64,000 nt of DNA from Streptomyces sp. V4I2 (GTDB taxonomy: Bacteria > Actinomycetota > Actinomycetes > Streptomycetales > Streptomycetaceae). The position numbers and the translations under genes were made by a program. Of this stretch, positions 54,488 through 64,000 are shown piece by piece. The stretch lies in the NCBI RefSeq assembly GCF_030817655.1, contig NZ_JAUSZM010000003.1, positions 1,240,001 through 1,304,000 on the forward strand, given 5' to 3'. The first letter of the stretch is position 1, and every line of letters starts with the position of its first letter. Under the pieces are notes generated by a model. The model worked only from the letters and a program-made list of their open reading frames with translations, had not been told where the DNA came from and ran no database searches.

Positions 54488-55072
54488 TCATCGTGTGGGA
54501 GGCTGCGCCGCGGGCCAGTTGCGCAGCAGGGCGTCGAGGGCGTCCAGGATCCGCGACCAGCTCTCCTGCGAGTCGGGGGCGCTGTGGCTGAACCCGCCAG
54601 CCAGCTCCAGGCTGACGTAGCCGTGGAAGACACTGCCCAACAGCCGGACGGCATGCGTCTGGTCGGGCTCGGTGAGGTCGTAGCCGCGCAGGATCGCCCG
54701 TGTCATCCCGGCGTGTCTGCCGCCCGCGCTCGCGGCCGCCTCCTCCGGAGTGAGCCGCCACTGGGCGGCGGAGTACCGGCCGGGATGCTCCCGCGCGTAG
54801 TCGCGGTACACGTTCGCCAGGGCGGTCAGGGCGTCCTTCCCGGCCCGGCCGGCCAGCGCGGCGGCGCCCCGGTCGGCCAGCTCCTCCAGGGCGAGCAGGG
54901 CGATGCCGCTCTTGAGGTCGTCGGAGTTCCTCACGTGCGAGTACAGGCTCGCGACCTTGACGTCGAACCGCCTGGCGAGCTCCGAGACGGTCACCTGGTC
55001 GAACCCGACCTCGTCGGCCAGCTCGGCTCCCGCCCGGACCAGACGTTCCCTGGTCAGCCCTACCCGTGCCAT
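54488..55072 (-). CDS. TetR-family regulator
   Basis: 194 aa. N-terminal helix-turn-helix (RLVRAGAELADEVGFDQVTV, SELARRFDVKVASLYSHVRN) and a C-terminal WHG-type domain. ATG 55072 with GAGGGG upstream. Operon with the SGNH hydrolase gene (adjacent starts/stops). Operator at 55109-55127. Confidence 0.93.
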   Translation of the reverse strand: MARVGLTRERLVRAGAELADEVGFDQVTVSELARRFDVKVASLYSHVRNSDDLKSGIALLALEELADRGAAALAGRAGKDALTALANVYRDYAREHPGRYSAAQWRLTPEEAAASAGGRHAGMTRAILRGYDLTEPDQTHAVRLLGSVFHGYVSLELAGGFSHSAPDSQESWSRILDALDALLRNWPAAQPPTR

Positions 55073-55108
55073 AACCTACCCCTCGTTCACCTGAATCCAG
55101 TGTGCACC

Positions 55109-55127
55109 TGCCTAATAGCTTTAGGCA
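55109..55127. promoter_or_regulatory. 19-bp TetR-type operator
   Basis: TGCCTAA-TAGCT-TTAGGCA, a perfect 7-bp inverted repeat with five-base spacer, 37 bases upstream of the TetR start. AT-rich against a GC-rich background. Likely autoregulatory. Confidence 0.65.
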
Positions 55128-55215
55128 AATTCGCATATCCCTTTCCCCCCGCCGCCCCGCCCGCTCCCCCTAAGCTGAGGCTGAGTTGATCGTGTGTCGG
55201 GCCCGGGAGGCTGCG

Positions 55216-57042
55216 ATGGATGCAACAGAGCAGGTGTCCGGGGCCGCGCGCTATCTGCCGATCGCCGAACACGGTCTGATCGGCGATCTGCGGAGCGTGG
55301 CCCTGGTGGGGACCGACGGCACGATCGACTGGTACTGCTGCCCCTCCTTCGACGCCCCGAGCGTCTTCGCCTCGATCCTGGACGCGGAGAAGGGCGGCTC
55401 TTTCGAACTGGCGGCGAGCGTGCCGGCCCGCACCAAGCAGTTCTACTTCCCCGACACCAACGTCCTGATCACCCGGTTCTACACCGAGGACGGCGTCGGC
55501 GAGGTGCAGGACTTCATGCCGGTCGACGGCAGCTCGGTGGAGATCGAACGGCACCGGCTGATCCGGCGGGTGGTGTGCGTGCGCGGCTCCATCCCGTTCC
55601 GCACGCGCGTGGCGCCTCGCTTCGACTACGGCGCCCAGCCGCACACGGTCCGCATGGTCGGCGACGTCGCGGTCTTCGAGTCCGCCGAGCTGTCACTGGG
55701 GCTGACAGCGACGGTGCCGCTGGAGGTCGAGGGCCTGGACGCGCGGGCCGACTTCAAGCTCGCCGAGGGCGAGTCGGCGGTGTTCGCGCTGGACCAGGTG
55801 GGCGGCGAGGTGGCTCCCCGCCGATGTGCGCGGACGGAGGCCGAGGAGCAGTTCACCACCACGGTCGCGTACTGGCGGAACTGGCTGTCCGCGTCCAAGT
55901 ACCGTGGCCGCTGGCGGGAGATGGTGCACCGCTCGGCCCTCACTCTGAAGCTGCTGACCTACGCCCCGACCGGCGCGATCGTGGCCGCCCCGACAACCAG
56001 CCTGCCGGAGGAACTCGGCGGTGAACGCAACTGGGACTACCGGTACGTGTGGGTGCGCGACGCCGCCTTCTGCGTGTACGCGTTGCTGCGGCTGGGCTTC
56101 ACCGGCGAGGCCGAGGCGTTCATGGACTTCGTGACCCGGCACATCAGTCCCGGCGACGGCAAGCCGTCGGGTCCCCTGCAGATCATGTACGGCATCGACG
56201 GCCGCACCGACCTGCCCGAGCGGGAACTCGACCACCTGGAGGGACATCAGGGCTCCGCGCCGGTACGGGTCGGCAACGGCGCGGCCGAGCAGCTCCAACT
56301 CGACATCTACGGTGCGCTGATCGACTCGATCTACCTCTACGACAAGTGGGCCAAGCCGATCTCCAGCGGCCAGTGGGACGACGTGTGCGCACTGGTGGAC
56401 TGGGTGTGCGAGCACTGGGACCAGCCGGACGAGGGCATCTGGGAGACCCGCGGCGGCCGCAAGAACTTCCTGTACTCGCGGCTGATGTGCTGGGTGGCGA
56501 TCGAGCGGGCGATCCGCATGGCCAACCGGCGCGGCCTGCCCGCCGATCTGAACCGCTGGCGGGAGTGCCGCGACACGATCTACCGGCGGATCATGAAGCG
56601 CGGCTGGTCCGAGACCCGCCAGGCCTTCGTGCAGACCGAGGACGGTGACGTCCTCGACGCGGCCGTCCTGATGATGCCGTTGACGAAGTTCATCGCCCCC
56701 ACCGACCCCAAGTGGCTGTCCACTCTGGACGCGCTCACCCACGACCTGGTGTCCGACTCACTGGTCTACCGCTACGACCCGCAGGCGAGCCCCGACGGAC
56801 TGCACGGCGACGAGGGCACGTTCTCCATCTGCTCGTTCTGGTACGTCGAGGCCATGGTCCACGCCGGGCGGATCGACGAGGCGCGGCTGGCCTTCGAGAA
56901 GATGCTCACGTACGCCAACCATCTGGGCCTGTACGCCGAGGAGATCAGCCACACGGGCGAGCAGCAGGGCAACTTCCCCCAGGCGTTCACGCATCTCGCC
57001 CTGATCAGCGCCGCGTTCAACCTCGACCGTGCCCTCGGCTGA
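55216..57042 (+). CDS. GH15-family glycoside hydrolase (trehalase/glucoamylase-like)
   Basis: 608 aa, cytosolic. An N-terminal trehalase-like domain (YLPIAEHGLIGDLRSVALVG, TDGTIDWYCCPSFDAPSVFA) and a C-terminal alpha/alpha-barrel (NWDYRYVWVRDAAF, DEGIWETRGGRKNFLYS, GTFSICSFWYVEAMVHAGRI). Acid residues in ERNWDYRY, PDEGIWE and YAEEISHTGEQQGNFPQ fit GH15 catalytic carboxylates. Mycobacterial homologues are trehalases. GGGAGG six bases before the ATG at 55216. Confidence 0.92.
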   Translation: MDATEQVSGAARYLPIAEHGLIGDLRSVALVGTDGTIDWYCCPSFDAPSVFASILDAEKGGSFELAASVPARTKQFYFPDTNVLITRFYTEDGVGEVQDFMPVDGSSVEIERHRLIRRVVCVRGSIPFRTRVAPRFDYGAQPHTVRMVGDVAVFESAELSLGLTATVPLEVEGLDARADFKLAEGESAVFALDQVGGEVAPRRCARTEAEEQFTTTVAYWRNWLSASKYRGRWREMVHRSALTLKLLTYAPTGAIVAAPTTSLPEELGGERNWDYRYVWVRDAAFCVYALLRLGFTGEAEAFMDFVTRHISPGDGKPSGPLQIMYGIDGRTDLPERELDHLEGHQGSAPVRVGNGAAEQLQLDIYGALIDSIYLYDKWAKPISSGQWDDVCALVDWVCEHWDQPDEGIWETRGGRKNFLYSRLMCWVAIERAIRMANRRGLPADLNRWRECRDTIYRRIMKRGWSETRQAFVQTEDGDVLDAAVLMMPLTKFIAPTDPKWLSTLDALTHDLVSDSLVYRYDPQASPDGLHGDEGTFSICSFWYVEAMVHAGRIDEARLAFEKMLTYANHLGLYAEEISHTGEQQGNFPQAFTHLALISAAFNLDRALG

Positions 57043-57067
57043 CCGCCGAGGGCACGCGGGGCGGGCG

Positions 57068-58738
57068 TCAGGACGACAGACCCTGCCAGAAGTCGAGGTT
57101 GTGCTCCGCACCGAAGTCCCGGGTGGCCCTGGAACAGGCCGCCGGGGGCTCGGAGCCCGCCGGTGCGGTGTCACAGGCGACCAGTGACATCAACTCCTGT
57201 GTCCTCGCGCCGTACTTGGGCCAGACCGGGGTGCGGGGGCCGTTCGGGTCCGCGTCGGCGGCGAACCGGCCCCAGTAGGTGATCATCTGCCGGGACAGCT
57301 CCAGCTGGTCGTCGTCGTACGGCATGGTCTGGCCCAGGTAGTCCCAGAGGTAGCCGAGGTCGTCGACATGGATGGCGCCGCCGAAGGGGAAGGCGCGCGC
57401 GGACTCGCTCTTCTGCTGGATCAGGAAGATGGACGTGAAGTGCGGGGTGTCGCTCTCGGCGAACTCGTAGGCGTACGTGGGGACCCACTTCGACAGCGCG
57501 CTCATCAGCTGCTGCCGGGTGGAGGACGTCGAGTCGTTCTGGGCGGCGGTGAACGCCTCGCCAGGAGTGTCATAGGCGCTGAGCGGGTATTCGGCGAGCA
57601 CCTTGTCGGCGTTCGCGCCATAGGCGGAGCGGACTGCCGTCTCATACCCGGCGGCCGTCATCGGCGCACCGAGGTAGTCGTAGTTCTGGAAGGTGAACAG
57701 GCCGCGTTCGCTGTTGGTCTGACCCAGCATCACCGGGACGCGGTTGAACTTCCCCGTCTGGACGGCGGTGCCTGGGTTGACGGGGAAGGCGGAGCCGCCG
57801 ACGGACGGGGAGACGCCCGCCTTCTTCTGGGCGGCCAGCAGGTCGGCGGCGGGCTTGGCGCGCAGACAGGCGACGACCTCGGAGGCGGCGTCGCAGCCGA
57901 CGGCCTTGACGAACGCCTCGCTCTGCGCCTGACCGGAGGCCACGGACTGCAGGTTGCAGCCGCCGCTCATGATGCCCGCCCGGGCGAACAGCCCCTTGGC
58001 GGTGGGCGAGGCGAGGTGGTCGCAGACCGAACCGGCACCGGCCGACTGCCCGGCGATGGTCACGTTCCTCGGATCACCGCCGAAGCGGGCGATGTTGCCG
58101 TGCACCCAGCGCAGGGCCGCCTGCTGGTCGAGGAGCCCGTAGTTGCCGGGGCCGTCCTTGCTCTCGGCCTGCAACTGGGGCAGGTTCAGCGTGCCGAGCA
58201 CGCCGACGCGGTAGTTGACGGTGACGACGACCGCGCCCGTCTGCTCGACGAACCTGCGCGGATCGGTGTCCTGGCCCGCGCCGCCGGTGAAGCCGCCGCC
58301 GTGGATCCACACCAGCACCGGGGCGTTCGCCTTGGCTCGGTCGGGGACGTAGACGTTGAGGGCGAGGCAGTCCTCCGAGGTGATGGTCTTCTCGTAGCCG
58401 GGGTCCCAACCGCTGTTCTGCGCACAGCGGTCGGAGAAGGAGGTGGCGTCGCGCACGCCGGACCACCGGGCGGCCGGCTGCGGCGGCTTCCACCGGCCCG
58501 CACCGGAGGCGTCGGCCGCGTACGGGATGCCGAGCCACTCGTCGTAGCCGGTCCGGTGGGCGCCTTTGACCTTGCCGTTCGTGGTCTGTACGAGGGTGGA
58601 GGCGGGGCGGGCCGACTGCGTGGGCGCGTCGTCGGACTGGGCGGCCTGGGCGACGACGGGGGTGATCCCGAGGCCGAGGAGACTCACGGTGGCGAGGGTG
58701 GCGCGGACTCTGCCGCGCAGGGCGGTGATCGCTCTCAT
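57068..58738 (-). CDS. Secreted type-B carboxylesterase (1)
   Basis: 556 aa with an N-terminal signal peptide (RATLATVSLLGLGITPVVAQ, then A.A cleavage). Oxyanion-hole HGGGFTGGAG and nucleophile elbow GQSAGAGS; SEDCLALNVYVPD is the type-B signature. ATG 58738 with AGGGAGC upstream. Last gene of a leftward pair with a paralogue ending at 58794. Substrate: extracellular esters. Confidence 0.93.
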   Translation of the reverse strand: MRAITALRGRVRATLATVSLLGLGITPVVAQAAQSDDAPTQSARPASTLVQTTNGKVKGAHRTGYDEWLGIPYAADASGAGRWKPPQPAARWSGVRDATSFSDRCAQNSGWDPGYEKTITSEDCLALNVYVPDRAKANAPVLVWIHGGGFTGGAGQDTDPRRFVEQTGAVVVTVNYRVGVLGTLNLPQLQAESKDGPGNYGLLDQQAALRWVHGNIARFGGDPRNVTIAGQSAGAGSVCDHLASPTAKGLFARAGIMSGGCNLQSVASGQAQSEAFVKAVGCDAASEVVACLRAKPAADLLAAQKKAGVSPSVGGSAFPVNPGTAVQTGKFNRVPVMLGQTNSERGLFTFQNYDYLGAPMTAAGYETAVRSAYGANADKVLAEYPLSAYDTPGEAFTAAQNDSTSSTRQQLMSALSKWVPTYAYEFAESDTPHFTSIFLIQQKSESARAFPFGGAIHVDDLGYLWDYLGQTMPYDDDQLELSRQMITYWGRFAADADPNGPRTPVWPKYGARTQELMSLVACDTAPAGSEPPAACSRATRDFGAEHNLDFWQGLSS

Positions 58739-58793
58739 TGCTCCCTGCTCTCTGCGTGCGGGCGTGCTGAGGGAAGGTGGCGGGGGTGTGGTG

Positions 58794-60380
58794 TCAGGTG
58801 AGCCAGAAGTCGCAGTGGTGGTCGGCCGCGAACGTGGTGACGACCTTGCTCGCTCCTGCGGTGCGCAGCTGCAGCACCTTCTGCTCGGGGCCGTACGTCG
58901 GCCAGGCCGGGGCGCCCTTGACGTTCGGATCGCCGTGGTGCGCGAAGGCGCCCCAGTACCGCATCATCTGGTCCGAGAGTCGCTCCTGCCGTGCGGTGAG
59001 GGGCTTCTCGCCGAGGGTGAAGTCGAAGAGGTAGGCGAGTTCCGCGCTGTGGGCGTTGGACATGTCCTCGCCGGGGACGGCGAATCCGTAGAGGGTCGGC
59101 GAGGTGGGGTCGTTGAACTCGTAGCGGTAGACGGGGGTCTTGGCCGCCATCACCTGGGCGGTCTGCTGCATGGAGCAGGCCCGCTGGGCGTCGGTCTGGA
59201 CCTGGGTGATGGCATCGTAGGGGCTCTTGAAGCGGCTCAGGGGATAGAGCTCCAGGACGCGTTCGGCACGGTCTCCGTACGTTGTGCGGACCAGGTCCTC
59301 GTAGCCCTGCGCGGTGATGCCGGCGAGTGCGGTGGACAGCAGCCGGTTCTCGGAGCGGGTGGTGCCCGTCATGACCGGGACGGCGTTCCAACTGCCGTCC
59401 TCGAAAGCCTGCTTGAAGGCCTTGGGGAGCAGGGAGCCGCCCACCTTGGAGCTTCCGCGATAGTCGGCCTGGTGGGCGATGAGTGTGCCGGGCCAGGCCT
59501 TTCGCAGGCAGGCGACGACGGCCTCCGAGGCCGCGTCGGTGCAGCCCACCGCCTGGGCGAATCCGACGCCGCTCTGCTCCCCGGCCGACAGTGCGGTGCG
59601 GTCGCTCAGACACGTGGCACTCTGCACGATCGCCTGATCGAACAGGCCCCGCGCCGACGGCATGGCCATCAGGTCGCAGACGGCGGAGCCGCCGGCCGAC
59701 TGGCCGTAGATCGTGACGTTGCCCGGGTCGCCGCCGAAGCGGGCGATGTTGTCCTGTACCCACTCCAGCGACGCCCGTTGGTCCATGCGCCCGTAGTTGC
59801 CGGAACCGCCGGGTGTGACGGCGCTGAGGGCCGGGTGGGCGAGGAAACCGAGGGCGCCCAGGCGGTAGTTGACGGAGATGACGATGGTGTCGGTCTTCGC
59901 GGCCATGGTGCTGCCGCCGTAGATGACACCGGTGCCCTGGGTGTGGCCGCCGCCGTGGAACCACACCATGACGGGCAGTTTCGCGGTGGTGGCCGTCCGG
60001 GCCGGGCGGTACACGTCCAGATACAGGCAGTCCTCGCTGACGGCCCGTTCCTCCCGTACACCGGTGGGCTCGAACTGCAGACAGGCGGGCGACTGCCGGT
60101 CGGCCTCCCGAACGTCCTTCCAGGACTCCGGCGCGGCGGGCGGTGCGAACCTCAACTCCCGTACCGGCGGCGCCGCGTAGGGCAGACCGAGGAACCGGTC
60201 GGCACCCGCCTCGGTGATGCCGCGGACGGGTCCGCTCTCGGTCCGCACGACCGAGGTGCTCTGCTCCTTGGAAGGGTGTCCGGTGGAATCCGCCGCCACG
60301 CGCGCGGCGCCCAGCGCCAGGGCGGGAACGACGGCCGCCGTCACCAGGGCGGCCGAAAGTTGCCTGAAGCTACGTCTCAT
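58794..60380 (-). CDS. Secreted type-B carboxylesterase (2)
   Basis: 528 aa paralogue of the previous gene. Signal peptide (RRSFRQLSAALVTAAVVPAL, AxA at about 27-33), HGGGHTQGTG, GQSAGGSA elbow and SEDCLYLDVYRPA signature. Start ATG 60380. A tandem duplication with moderate divergence; differing specificity is likely. Both genes precede the copper module but share no obvious role with it. Confidence 0.93.
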   Translation of the reverse strand: MRRSFRQLSAALVTAAVVPALALGAARVAADSTGHPSKEQSTSVVRTESGPVRGITEAGADRFLGLPYAAPPVRELRFAPPAAPESWKDVREADRQSPACLQFEPTGVREERAVSEDCLYLDVYRPARTATTAKLPVMVWFHGGGHTQGTGVIYGGSTMAAKTDTIVISVNYRLGALGFLAHPALSAVTPGGSGNYGRMDQRASLEWVQDNIARFGGDPGNVTIYGQSAGGSAVCDLMAMPSARGLFDQAIVQSATCLSDRTALSAGEQSGVGFAQAVGCTDAASEAVVACLRKAWPGTLIAHQADYRGSSKVGGSLLPKAFKQAFEDGSWNAVPVMTGTTRSENRLLSTALAGITAQGYEDLVRTTYGDRAERVLELYPLSRFKSPYDAITQVQTDAQRACSMQQTAQVMAAKTPVYRYEFNDPTSPTLYGFAVPGEDMSNAHSAELAYLFDFTLGEKPLTARQERLSDQMMRYWGAFAHHGDPNVKGAPAWPTYGPEQKVLQLRTAGASKVVTTFAADHHCDFWLT

Positions 60381-60510
60381 CAACTCGTCGCCTCTCAGAA
60401 GAGGACCGCGCAGGTGGACGGCCGGTCCGCGGCGCCTGCGAACGTAACCGCGCGGCAACACTGTGAGCAAGATGTGCGACGAGATTGTTTACAATACTTG
60501 AAACGGTTGC

Positions 60511-60541
60511 GCCCGGCTGCCGGTGAACGCGACAGCCGGGC
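60511..60541. terminator. Terminator hairpin after the secreted copper-module gene
   Basis: GCCCGGCTG (60511-60519) and CAGCCGGGC (60533-60541) pair perfectly with a 13-base loop, beginning 11 bases after the leftward gene's stop at 60553. Confidence 0.7.
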
Positions 60542-60552
60542 CCGACCAGGTG

Positions 60553-61530
60553 TCAGTGCCCGTGACCGCCAGAGGACTCGTGTACGTCCGTCGGCTCGCC
60601 GTCCGGGGCTGTCGCCGGCGCCTCCGCCACTCCCGCCCGGACGGTGAACGCCGCGGTGCGCACCTTGCCGTCGTGCTTGAAGTCGAGGAAGAGCCGGTAG
60701 GTGCCGCTGCTCGGCGCCGTGGCCGTGAAGGAGACGGCCGGGCCGGGCTCGGTCGTGCCGTCTCCGGGTTCGCCGTTGGGGTGGACGTGGAGGTAGGCGA
60801 GGTCGCCGGAGCGCAGGGCGACCAGATGGCCGTACGCGCCGAGGTAGGGCTGCAGGTCGGTGACCGGCTTGCCGTTGCGGGAGATCTTCAGGGTCAGCTC
60901 GCCCGCCGTGCCCGGTCGCAGGGCGCCGTTCAGCGCGACCTCGTAGCCGTCGATCCGGGCGGTGGTGTTCGGTGCCGGCACGGGCTGCGGCTCGTAGGGG
61001 CCCGAGGCCGCGAGATCCGCGCCGAGGGTGAGGTTCTCGGCGTTCTTCTTCTCCGGGGTGAAGTCGGCGAAGACGCGGTAGCCGCCCGCACGGGGCAGGT
61101 CGACGGGGATGCTCCAGGCGCCGTCGGCGGCGCGGGCGGGGTGCAGATGGCGGTAGGTGCCCAGGTCGCGCGAGGCCACGATGAGGTGGAGTTCCTTGTC
61201 GTGTTCCCGCCGGTAGGAGGTGACCGCGCGGCCGCTGTCGTCCCGGATGACGAAGCGCAGGCCGGCGGGGCGTCCGGCGGCGACCCTGGGAGTTTCGAGG
61301 TCGAGGGTGTAGCCCTTCTCGGAGATCTGCAGCCCGCCCGCCGGTTCCGCTTCACGACCTGCCCGGCCGCCCCCTCCGTCTGGAGACGGTGACGCCTCGC
61401 TGTGGCTTTCGTGGCGCGGGGGCGTGCTGTCCTCGACGACCGGGCCGAGACCCTTGCCCACGCCGTACGCGGTGCCGAAGGTCGCGGCCAGCGCCGCGGC
61501 GAACGTGGTGATCTTCAGTCCAGCGTGCAT
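60553..61530 (-). CDS. Secreted or anchored copper-module protein, His-rich tail
   Basis: 325 aa. N-terminal signal or anchor ([20 protein letters not shown]), a linker ([16 protein letters not shown]), and two beta-sandwich-like domains with His clusters ([35 protein letters not shown]). The C-terminus HESSGGHGH is His-rich. Divergent from CopA and preceded by CsoR-like boxes, so a cell-surface copper-binding role is inferred. ATG 61530 with AGGAG seven bases upstream. Confidence 0.75.
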   Translation of the reverse strand: MHAGLKITTFAAALAATFGTAYGVGKGLGPVVEDSTPPRHESHSEASPSPDGGGGRAGREAEPAGGLQISEKGYTLDLETPRVAAGRPAGLRFVIRDDSGRAVTSYRREHDKELHLIVASRDLGTYRHLHPARAADGAWSIPVDLPRAGGYRVFADFTPEKKNAENLTLGADLAASGPYEPQPVPAPNTTARIDGYEVALNGALRPGTAGELTLKISRNGKPVTDLQPYLGAYGHLVALRSGDLAYLHVHPNGEPGDGTTEPGPAVSFTATAPSSGTYRLFLDFKHDGKVRTAAFTVRAGVAEAPATAPDGEPTDVHESSGGHGH

Positions 61531-61591
61531 GGTCGACTCCTGGGAGACAGGGGCCCCGGGCTTCGGTGCGAGGCCTCGATACAGCTCACCA

Positions 61592-61606
61592 TACCCCCTG
61601 GGGGTA
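61592..61606. promoter_or_regulatory. CsoR-like operator 1
   Basis: TACCCCC-T-GGGGGTA, perfect dyad, 62 bases upstream of the leftward His-tail gene. Same form as actinobacterial CsoR copper-repressor sites (from memory). Confidence 0.7.
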
Positions 61607-61637
61607 CCTAGTCAAGCACTGGGAAGACTTGCTCTCG

Positions 61638-61654
61638 ATACGGGGTGGGGGTAT
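61638..61654. promoter_or_regulatory. CsoR-like operator 2
   Basis: ATACGGGGTGGGGGTAT, near-symmetric. It is the inverted copy of operator 3 at 16 of 17 positions. Confidence 0.6.
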
Positions 61655-61673
61655 ACAGAACACGAGACGCACG

Positions 61674-61690
61674 ATACCCCCTCCCCGTAT
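61674..61690. promoter_or_regulatory. CsoR-like operator 3
   Basis: ATACCCCCTCCCCGTAT, the inverse of operator 2 (one mismatch), 52 bases upstream of the copA start. Probably controls copA. Confidence 0.65.
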
Positions 61691-61741
61691 CCGCGTCGAC
61701 AGATCCACGGATCCACGGCAGGGACGATCCCAGGAGCAGCG

Positions 61742-63994
61742 ATGACCACCACCACGACCGGCCCCGCCGCCGAGACGGAACTCGTCATCGGCGGCATGAC
61801 CTGCGCCTCGTGCGCGGCGCGCATCGAGAAGAAGCTCAACCGGATGGACGGCGTCACGGCCACCGTCAACTACGCCACCGAGAAGGCCAGGGTCAGCCAC
61901 GGCGGTGAGGTCTCCGTGCGGGACCTGATAGCCACCGTCGAGAAGACCGGATACACAGCGCAGGAACCCGAACCGCCCGAACCGCAGCACGACGACACGG
62001 CGGCGGCGGACGACGAACTCCGGCCGCTGCGGGAGCGGTTGGTCACCGCCGTGGTGCTGGCCGTGCCCGTCGTCGCGATGGCCATGATCCCGGCCCTGCA
62101 GTTCGAGTACTGGCAGTGGCTGTCGCTCACGCTCGCGGCGCCTGTGGTGACGTACGCCGGATGGCCTTTCCACAAGGCCGCGTTCACCAACGCCCGGCAC
62201 GGCGCGGCGACGATGGACACGCTGATCTCGATCGGTACGGCGGCCGCGTTCGGCTGGTCGCTGTGGGCGCTGTTCTTCGGGACCGCGGGCACACCCGGCA
62301 TGACCCACCCGTTCGAGCTGACCGTAGCCCGCGGCGACGGGTCGGGGAACCTGTACCTGGAGGCCGCCGCCGGTGTCACCGCCTTCATCCTGGCCGGGCG
62401 GTACTTCGAGGCCCGCTCCAAGCGCAAGGCCGGTGCGGCGCTGCGGGCGCTGCTGGAGCTGGGCGCGAAGGACGTCACCGTCCTGAACGACGGGCGAGAG
62501 GAGCGCATCCCCGTCGGTGACCTGAAGGTCGGCATGCGCTTCCTGGTCCGCCCCGGCGAGAAGATCGCCACCGACGGCACCGTCGTCGAGGGCTCCTCCG
62601 CCGTGGACGCCTCCATGCTGACCGGCGAGTCCGTGCCCGTGGAGGTGGGTGTCGGCGACCCGGTCACCGGCGCGACGGTCAACGCGGGCGGCCGGCTCGT
62701 CGTCGAGGCGACCCGGGTCGGCGCCGACACCCAGCTGGCCCGGATGGCGAAGCTCGTGGAGGACGCGCAGAACGGCAAGGCCGCGGCGCAGCGGCTCGCC
62801 GACCGGATCTCCGGGGTGTTCGTGCCGATCGTGATCGCGCTCGCGCTGGGCACGCTCGGGTTCTGGCTCGGCAACGGCTCCGGCGCCACGGCGGCCTTCA
62901 CCGCAGCCGTCGCCGTACTGATCATCGCCTGCCCGTGCGCCCTGGGGCTGGCCACGCCGACCGCGCTGCTGGTCGGCACCGGACGCGGCGCGCAGCTCGG
63001 CATCCTCATCAAGGGACCCGAGGTCCTGGAATCCACCCGCAAGGTCGACACCGTGGTCCTCGACAAGACGGGCACCGTCACCACCGGCCGGATGGCCCTG
63101 ACGGCCGTACACACGGCGGAGGGCGCCGAGGAGACCGACGTCCTGCGGCTGGCGGGGGCCTTGGAGCACGCCTCCGAGCACCCGATCGCCCGTGCCGTCG
63201 CCGAGGGCGCGCTGCAGAAGCTGGGGTCGCTGCCGGCGCCCGAGGACTTCGCGAACGTGCCGGGTCTCGGGGTGCAGGGCATCGTCGACGGTCACGCGGT
63301 CCTCGTCGGCCGCGAACGGCTGCTCGCCGACTGGGCCATGGAACTGCCCGAGAAGCTGGGGCGGGCCAAGGAGGAGGCCGAGGCGGCCGGGCGTACGGCC
63401 GTCGTGGTCGCCTGGGACGGAGAGGCGCGGGCGGTCCTCGTGGTCGCGGACGCGGTGAAGGAGACCAGCGCCGAGGCGATCACGCGGCTGCGCGCCCTCG
63501 GTCTGACCCCGATCCTGCTGACCGGGGACAACCGGGCCGTGGCCGAGTCCGTCGCCCGTGAGGTCGGCATCGCGCCCGAGCACGTCGTCGCCGAGGTGCT
63601 GCCCGAGGACAAGGTCGAGGTCGTCAAGCGGCTTCAGCGGGAGGGCCGTTCGGTCGCGATGGTCGGCGACGGTGTCAACGACGCGGCCGCTCTCGCCCAG
63701 GCCGACCTGGGGCTGGCGATGGGCACCGGCACGGACGCCGCGATCGAGGCGGGCGACCTGACCCTCGTACGGGGTGACCTGCGCGCCGCGGCCGACGCCA
63801 TCCGGCTCGCCCGCCGCACCCTCGGCACGATCCGCACCAACCTGTTCTGGGCCTTCGCGTACAACGTGGCCGCCCTGCCGCTCGCCGCGGCCGGTCTGCT
63901 CAACCCGATGCTGGCCGGGGCAGCCATGGCCTTCTCGTCGGTGTTCGTGATCGGCAACTCGCTGCGGCTGCGCGGCTTCCGGGCAGCGGTCTGA
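61742..63994 (+). CDS. copA: Copper-exporting P1B-type ATPase (CopA)
   Basis: 750 aa. One N-terminal HMA metal-binding domain ([14 protein letters not shown], about residue 18), eight membrane helices, actuator loop [15 protein letters not shown], intramembrane CPC in [12 protein letters not shown] (about 396), phosphorylation site [10 protein letters not shown] (Asp at about 441), [12 protein letters not shown] (HP motif) and [16 protein letters not shown] (about 641). All features of Cu+ efflux ATPases are intact. ATG 61742 with AGGAGC upstream. Three CsoR-like boxes lie in its promoter region. Confidence 0.96.
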   Translation: MTTTTTGPAAETELVIGGMTCASCAARIEKKLNRMDGVTATVNYATEKARVSHGGEVSVRDLIATVEKTGYTAQEPEPPEPQHDDTAAADDELRPLRERLVTAVVLAVPVVAMAMIPALQFEYWQWLSLTLAAPVVTYAGWPFHKAAFTNARHGAATMDTLISIGTAAAFGWSLWALFFGTAGTPGMTHPFELTVARGDGSGNLYLEAAAGVTAFILAGRYFEARSKRKAGAALRALLELGAKDVTVLNDGREERIPVGDLKVGMRFLVRPGEKIATDGTVVEGSSAVDASMLTGESVPVEVGVGDPVTGATVNAGGRLVVEATRVGADTQLARMAKLVEDAQNGKAAAQRLADRISGVFVPIVIALALGTLGFWLGNGSGATAAFTAAVAVLIIACPCALGLATPTALLVGTGRGAQLGILIKGPEVLESTRKVDTVVLDKTGTVTTGRMALTAVHTAEGAEETDVLRLAGALEHASEHPIARAVAEGALQKLGSLPAPEDFANVPGLGVQGIVDGHAVLVGRERLLADWAMELPEKLGRAKEEAEAAGRTAVVVAWDGEARAVLVVADAVKETSAEAITRLRALGLTPILLTGDNRAVAESVAREVGIAPEHVVAEVLPEDKVEVVKRLQREGRSVAMVGDGVNDAAALAQADLGLAMGTGTDAAIEAGDLTLVRGDLRAAADAIRLARRTLGTIRTNLFWAFAYNVAALPLAAAGLLNPMLAGAAMAFSSVFVIGNSLRLRGFRAAV

Positions 63995-64000
63995 GCCGTC

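Noticed and set aside
53283..55136. 617-aa SGNH hydrolase with a long N-terminal extension
   Set aside because: The extension is the TetR gene in another frame; the hydrolase starts at 54470 or 54491.

Overview
This is a very GC-rich actinobacterial chromosome segment, almost certainly from a Streptomyces. Evidence: GTG and even TTG starts, AGGAGG-type ribosome sites, ATGA stop/start overlaps, and Streptomyces-typical families (PucR, SARP remnant, TerD, a Tyr/Gln/Pro-rich MTSPRSTYGGGYYS protein, SHOCT, ROK, DeoR). I recognised no rRNA, tRNA, CRISPR or phage genes. The only mobile element I can support is a short MITE-like insertion.

Region 1 (1-14.6 kb) is the most unusual part: an accessory flavin-monooxygenase island. 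It has a lipoprotein substrate-binding protein of the peptide/nickel ABC type (22-1650), three MFS transporters, four NtaA/SnaA/DszA-type FMN-dependent monooxygenases, one smaller luciferase-like MsnO8-type monooxygenase, an NAD(P)H:FMN reductase and a split-barrel flavin reductase. The large monooxygenases fall into two subtype pairs by the motif after the WN-V-T signature (SSDRAAQNYG versus SGED..AQNFG). The two divergent promoter regions share the same architecture, ATTGCGC(C/G)G, 29 bases, CGGCGCAAT. Single copies of the half-site lie upstream of the other two operons. This suggests one regulon for uptake, oxygenolytic cleavage and export of a small organic compound (sulfur- or nitrogen-containing by family precedent). 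No intact regulator lies inside the island.

Region 2 (15-26 kb): an MHS-family transporter, a GAF-PucR regulator and 3-hydroxybutyrate dehydrogenase, then envelope and housekeeping genes: Nudix hydrolase, apolipoprotein N-acyltransferase, an O-antigen-ligase-like membrane protein, a PH-like membrane protein, a glutamate-racemase-like protein and an HpnB-like glycosyltransferase.

Region 3 (25.7-38.4 kb): double-TerD protein, a Pro/Gln-rich small protein, MOSC protein, a beta-helix/AAA+ fusion overlapping tail-to-tail with a large polytopic membrane hydrolase, a DeoR regulator, an SRPBCC protein, a cysteine-synthase-like PLP enzyme, and an anti-sigma-type ATPase.

Region 4 (38.5-44.4 kb): an FtsX-type ABC exporter operon (SHOCT, ATPase, permease) divergent from a TetR regulator with a clear operator, which leads a DUF4865-like and phosphotriesterase-like operon.

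Region 5 (44.5-57 kb): a plant-type ketol-acid reductoisomerase divergent from an IlvY-like LysR regulator with an operator between them; RpiB-like isomerase and ROK regulator; AlkB; RlmG-like rRNA methyltransferase; an aldolase/SIS-isomerase pair divergent from a DeoR regulator with a paired operator; a TetR/SGNH-hydrolase operon with a 19-bp operator; and a GH15 trehalase/glucoamylase-like enzyme.

Region 6 (57-64 kb): two secreted type-B carboxylesterases, then a copper module: a secreted His-tailed protein divergent from a CopA-type P1B ATPase, with three CsoR-like operators between them.
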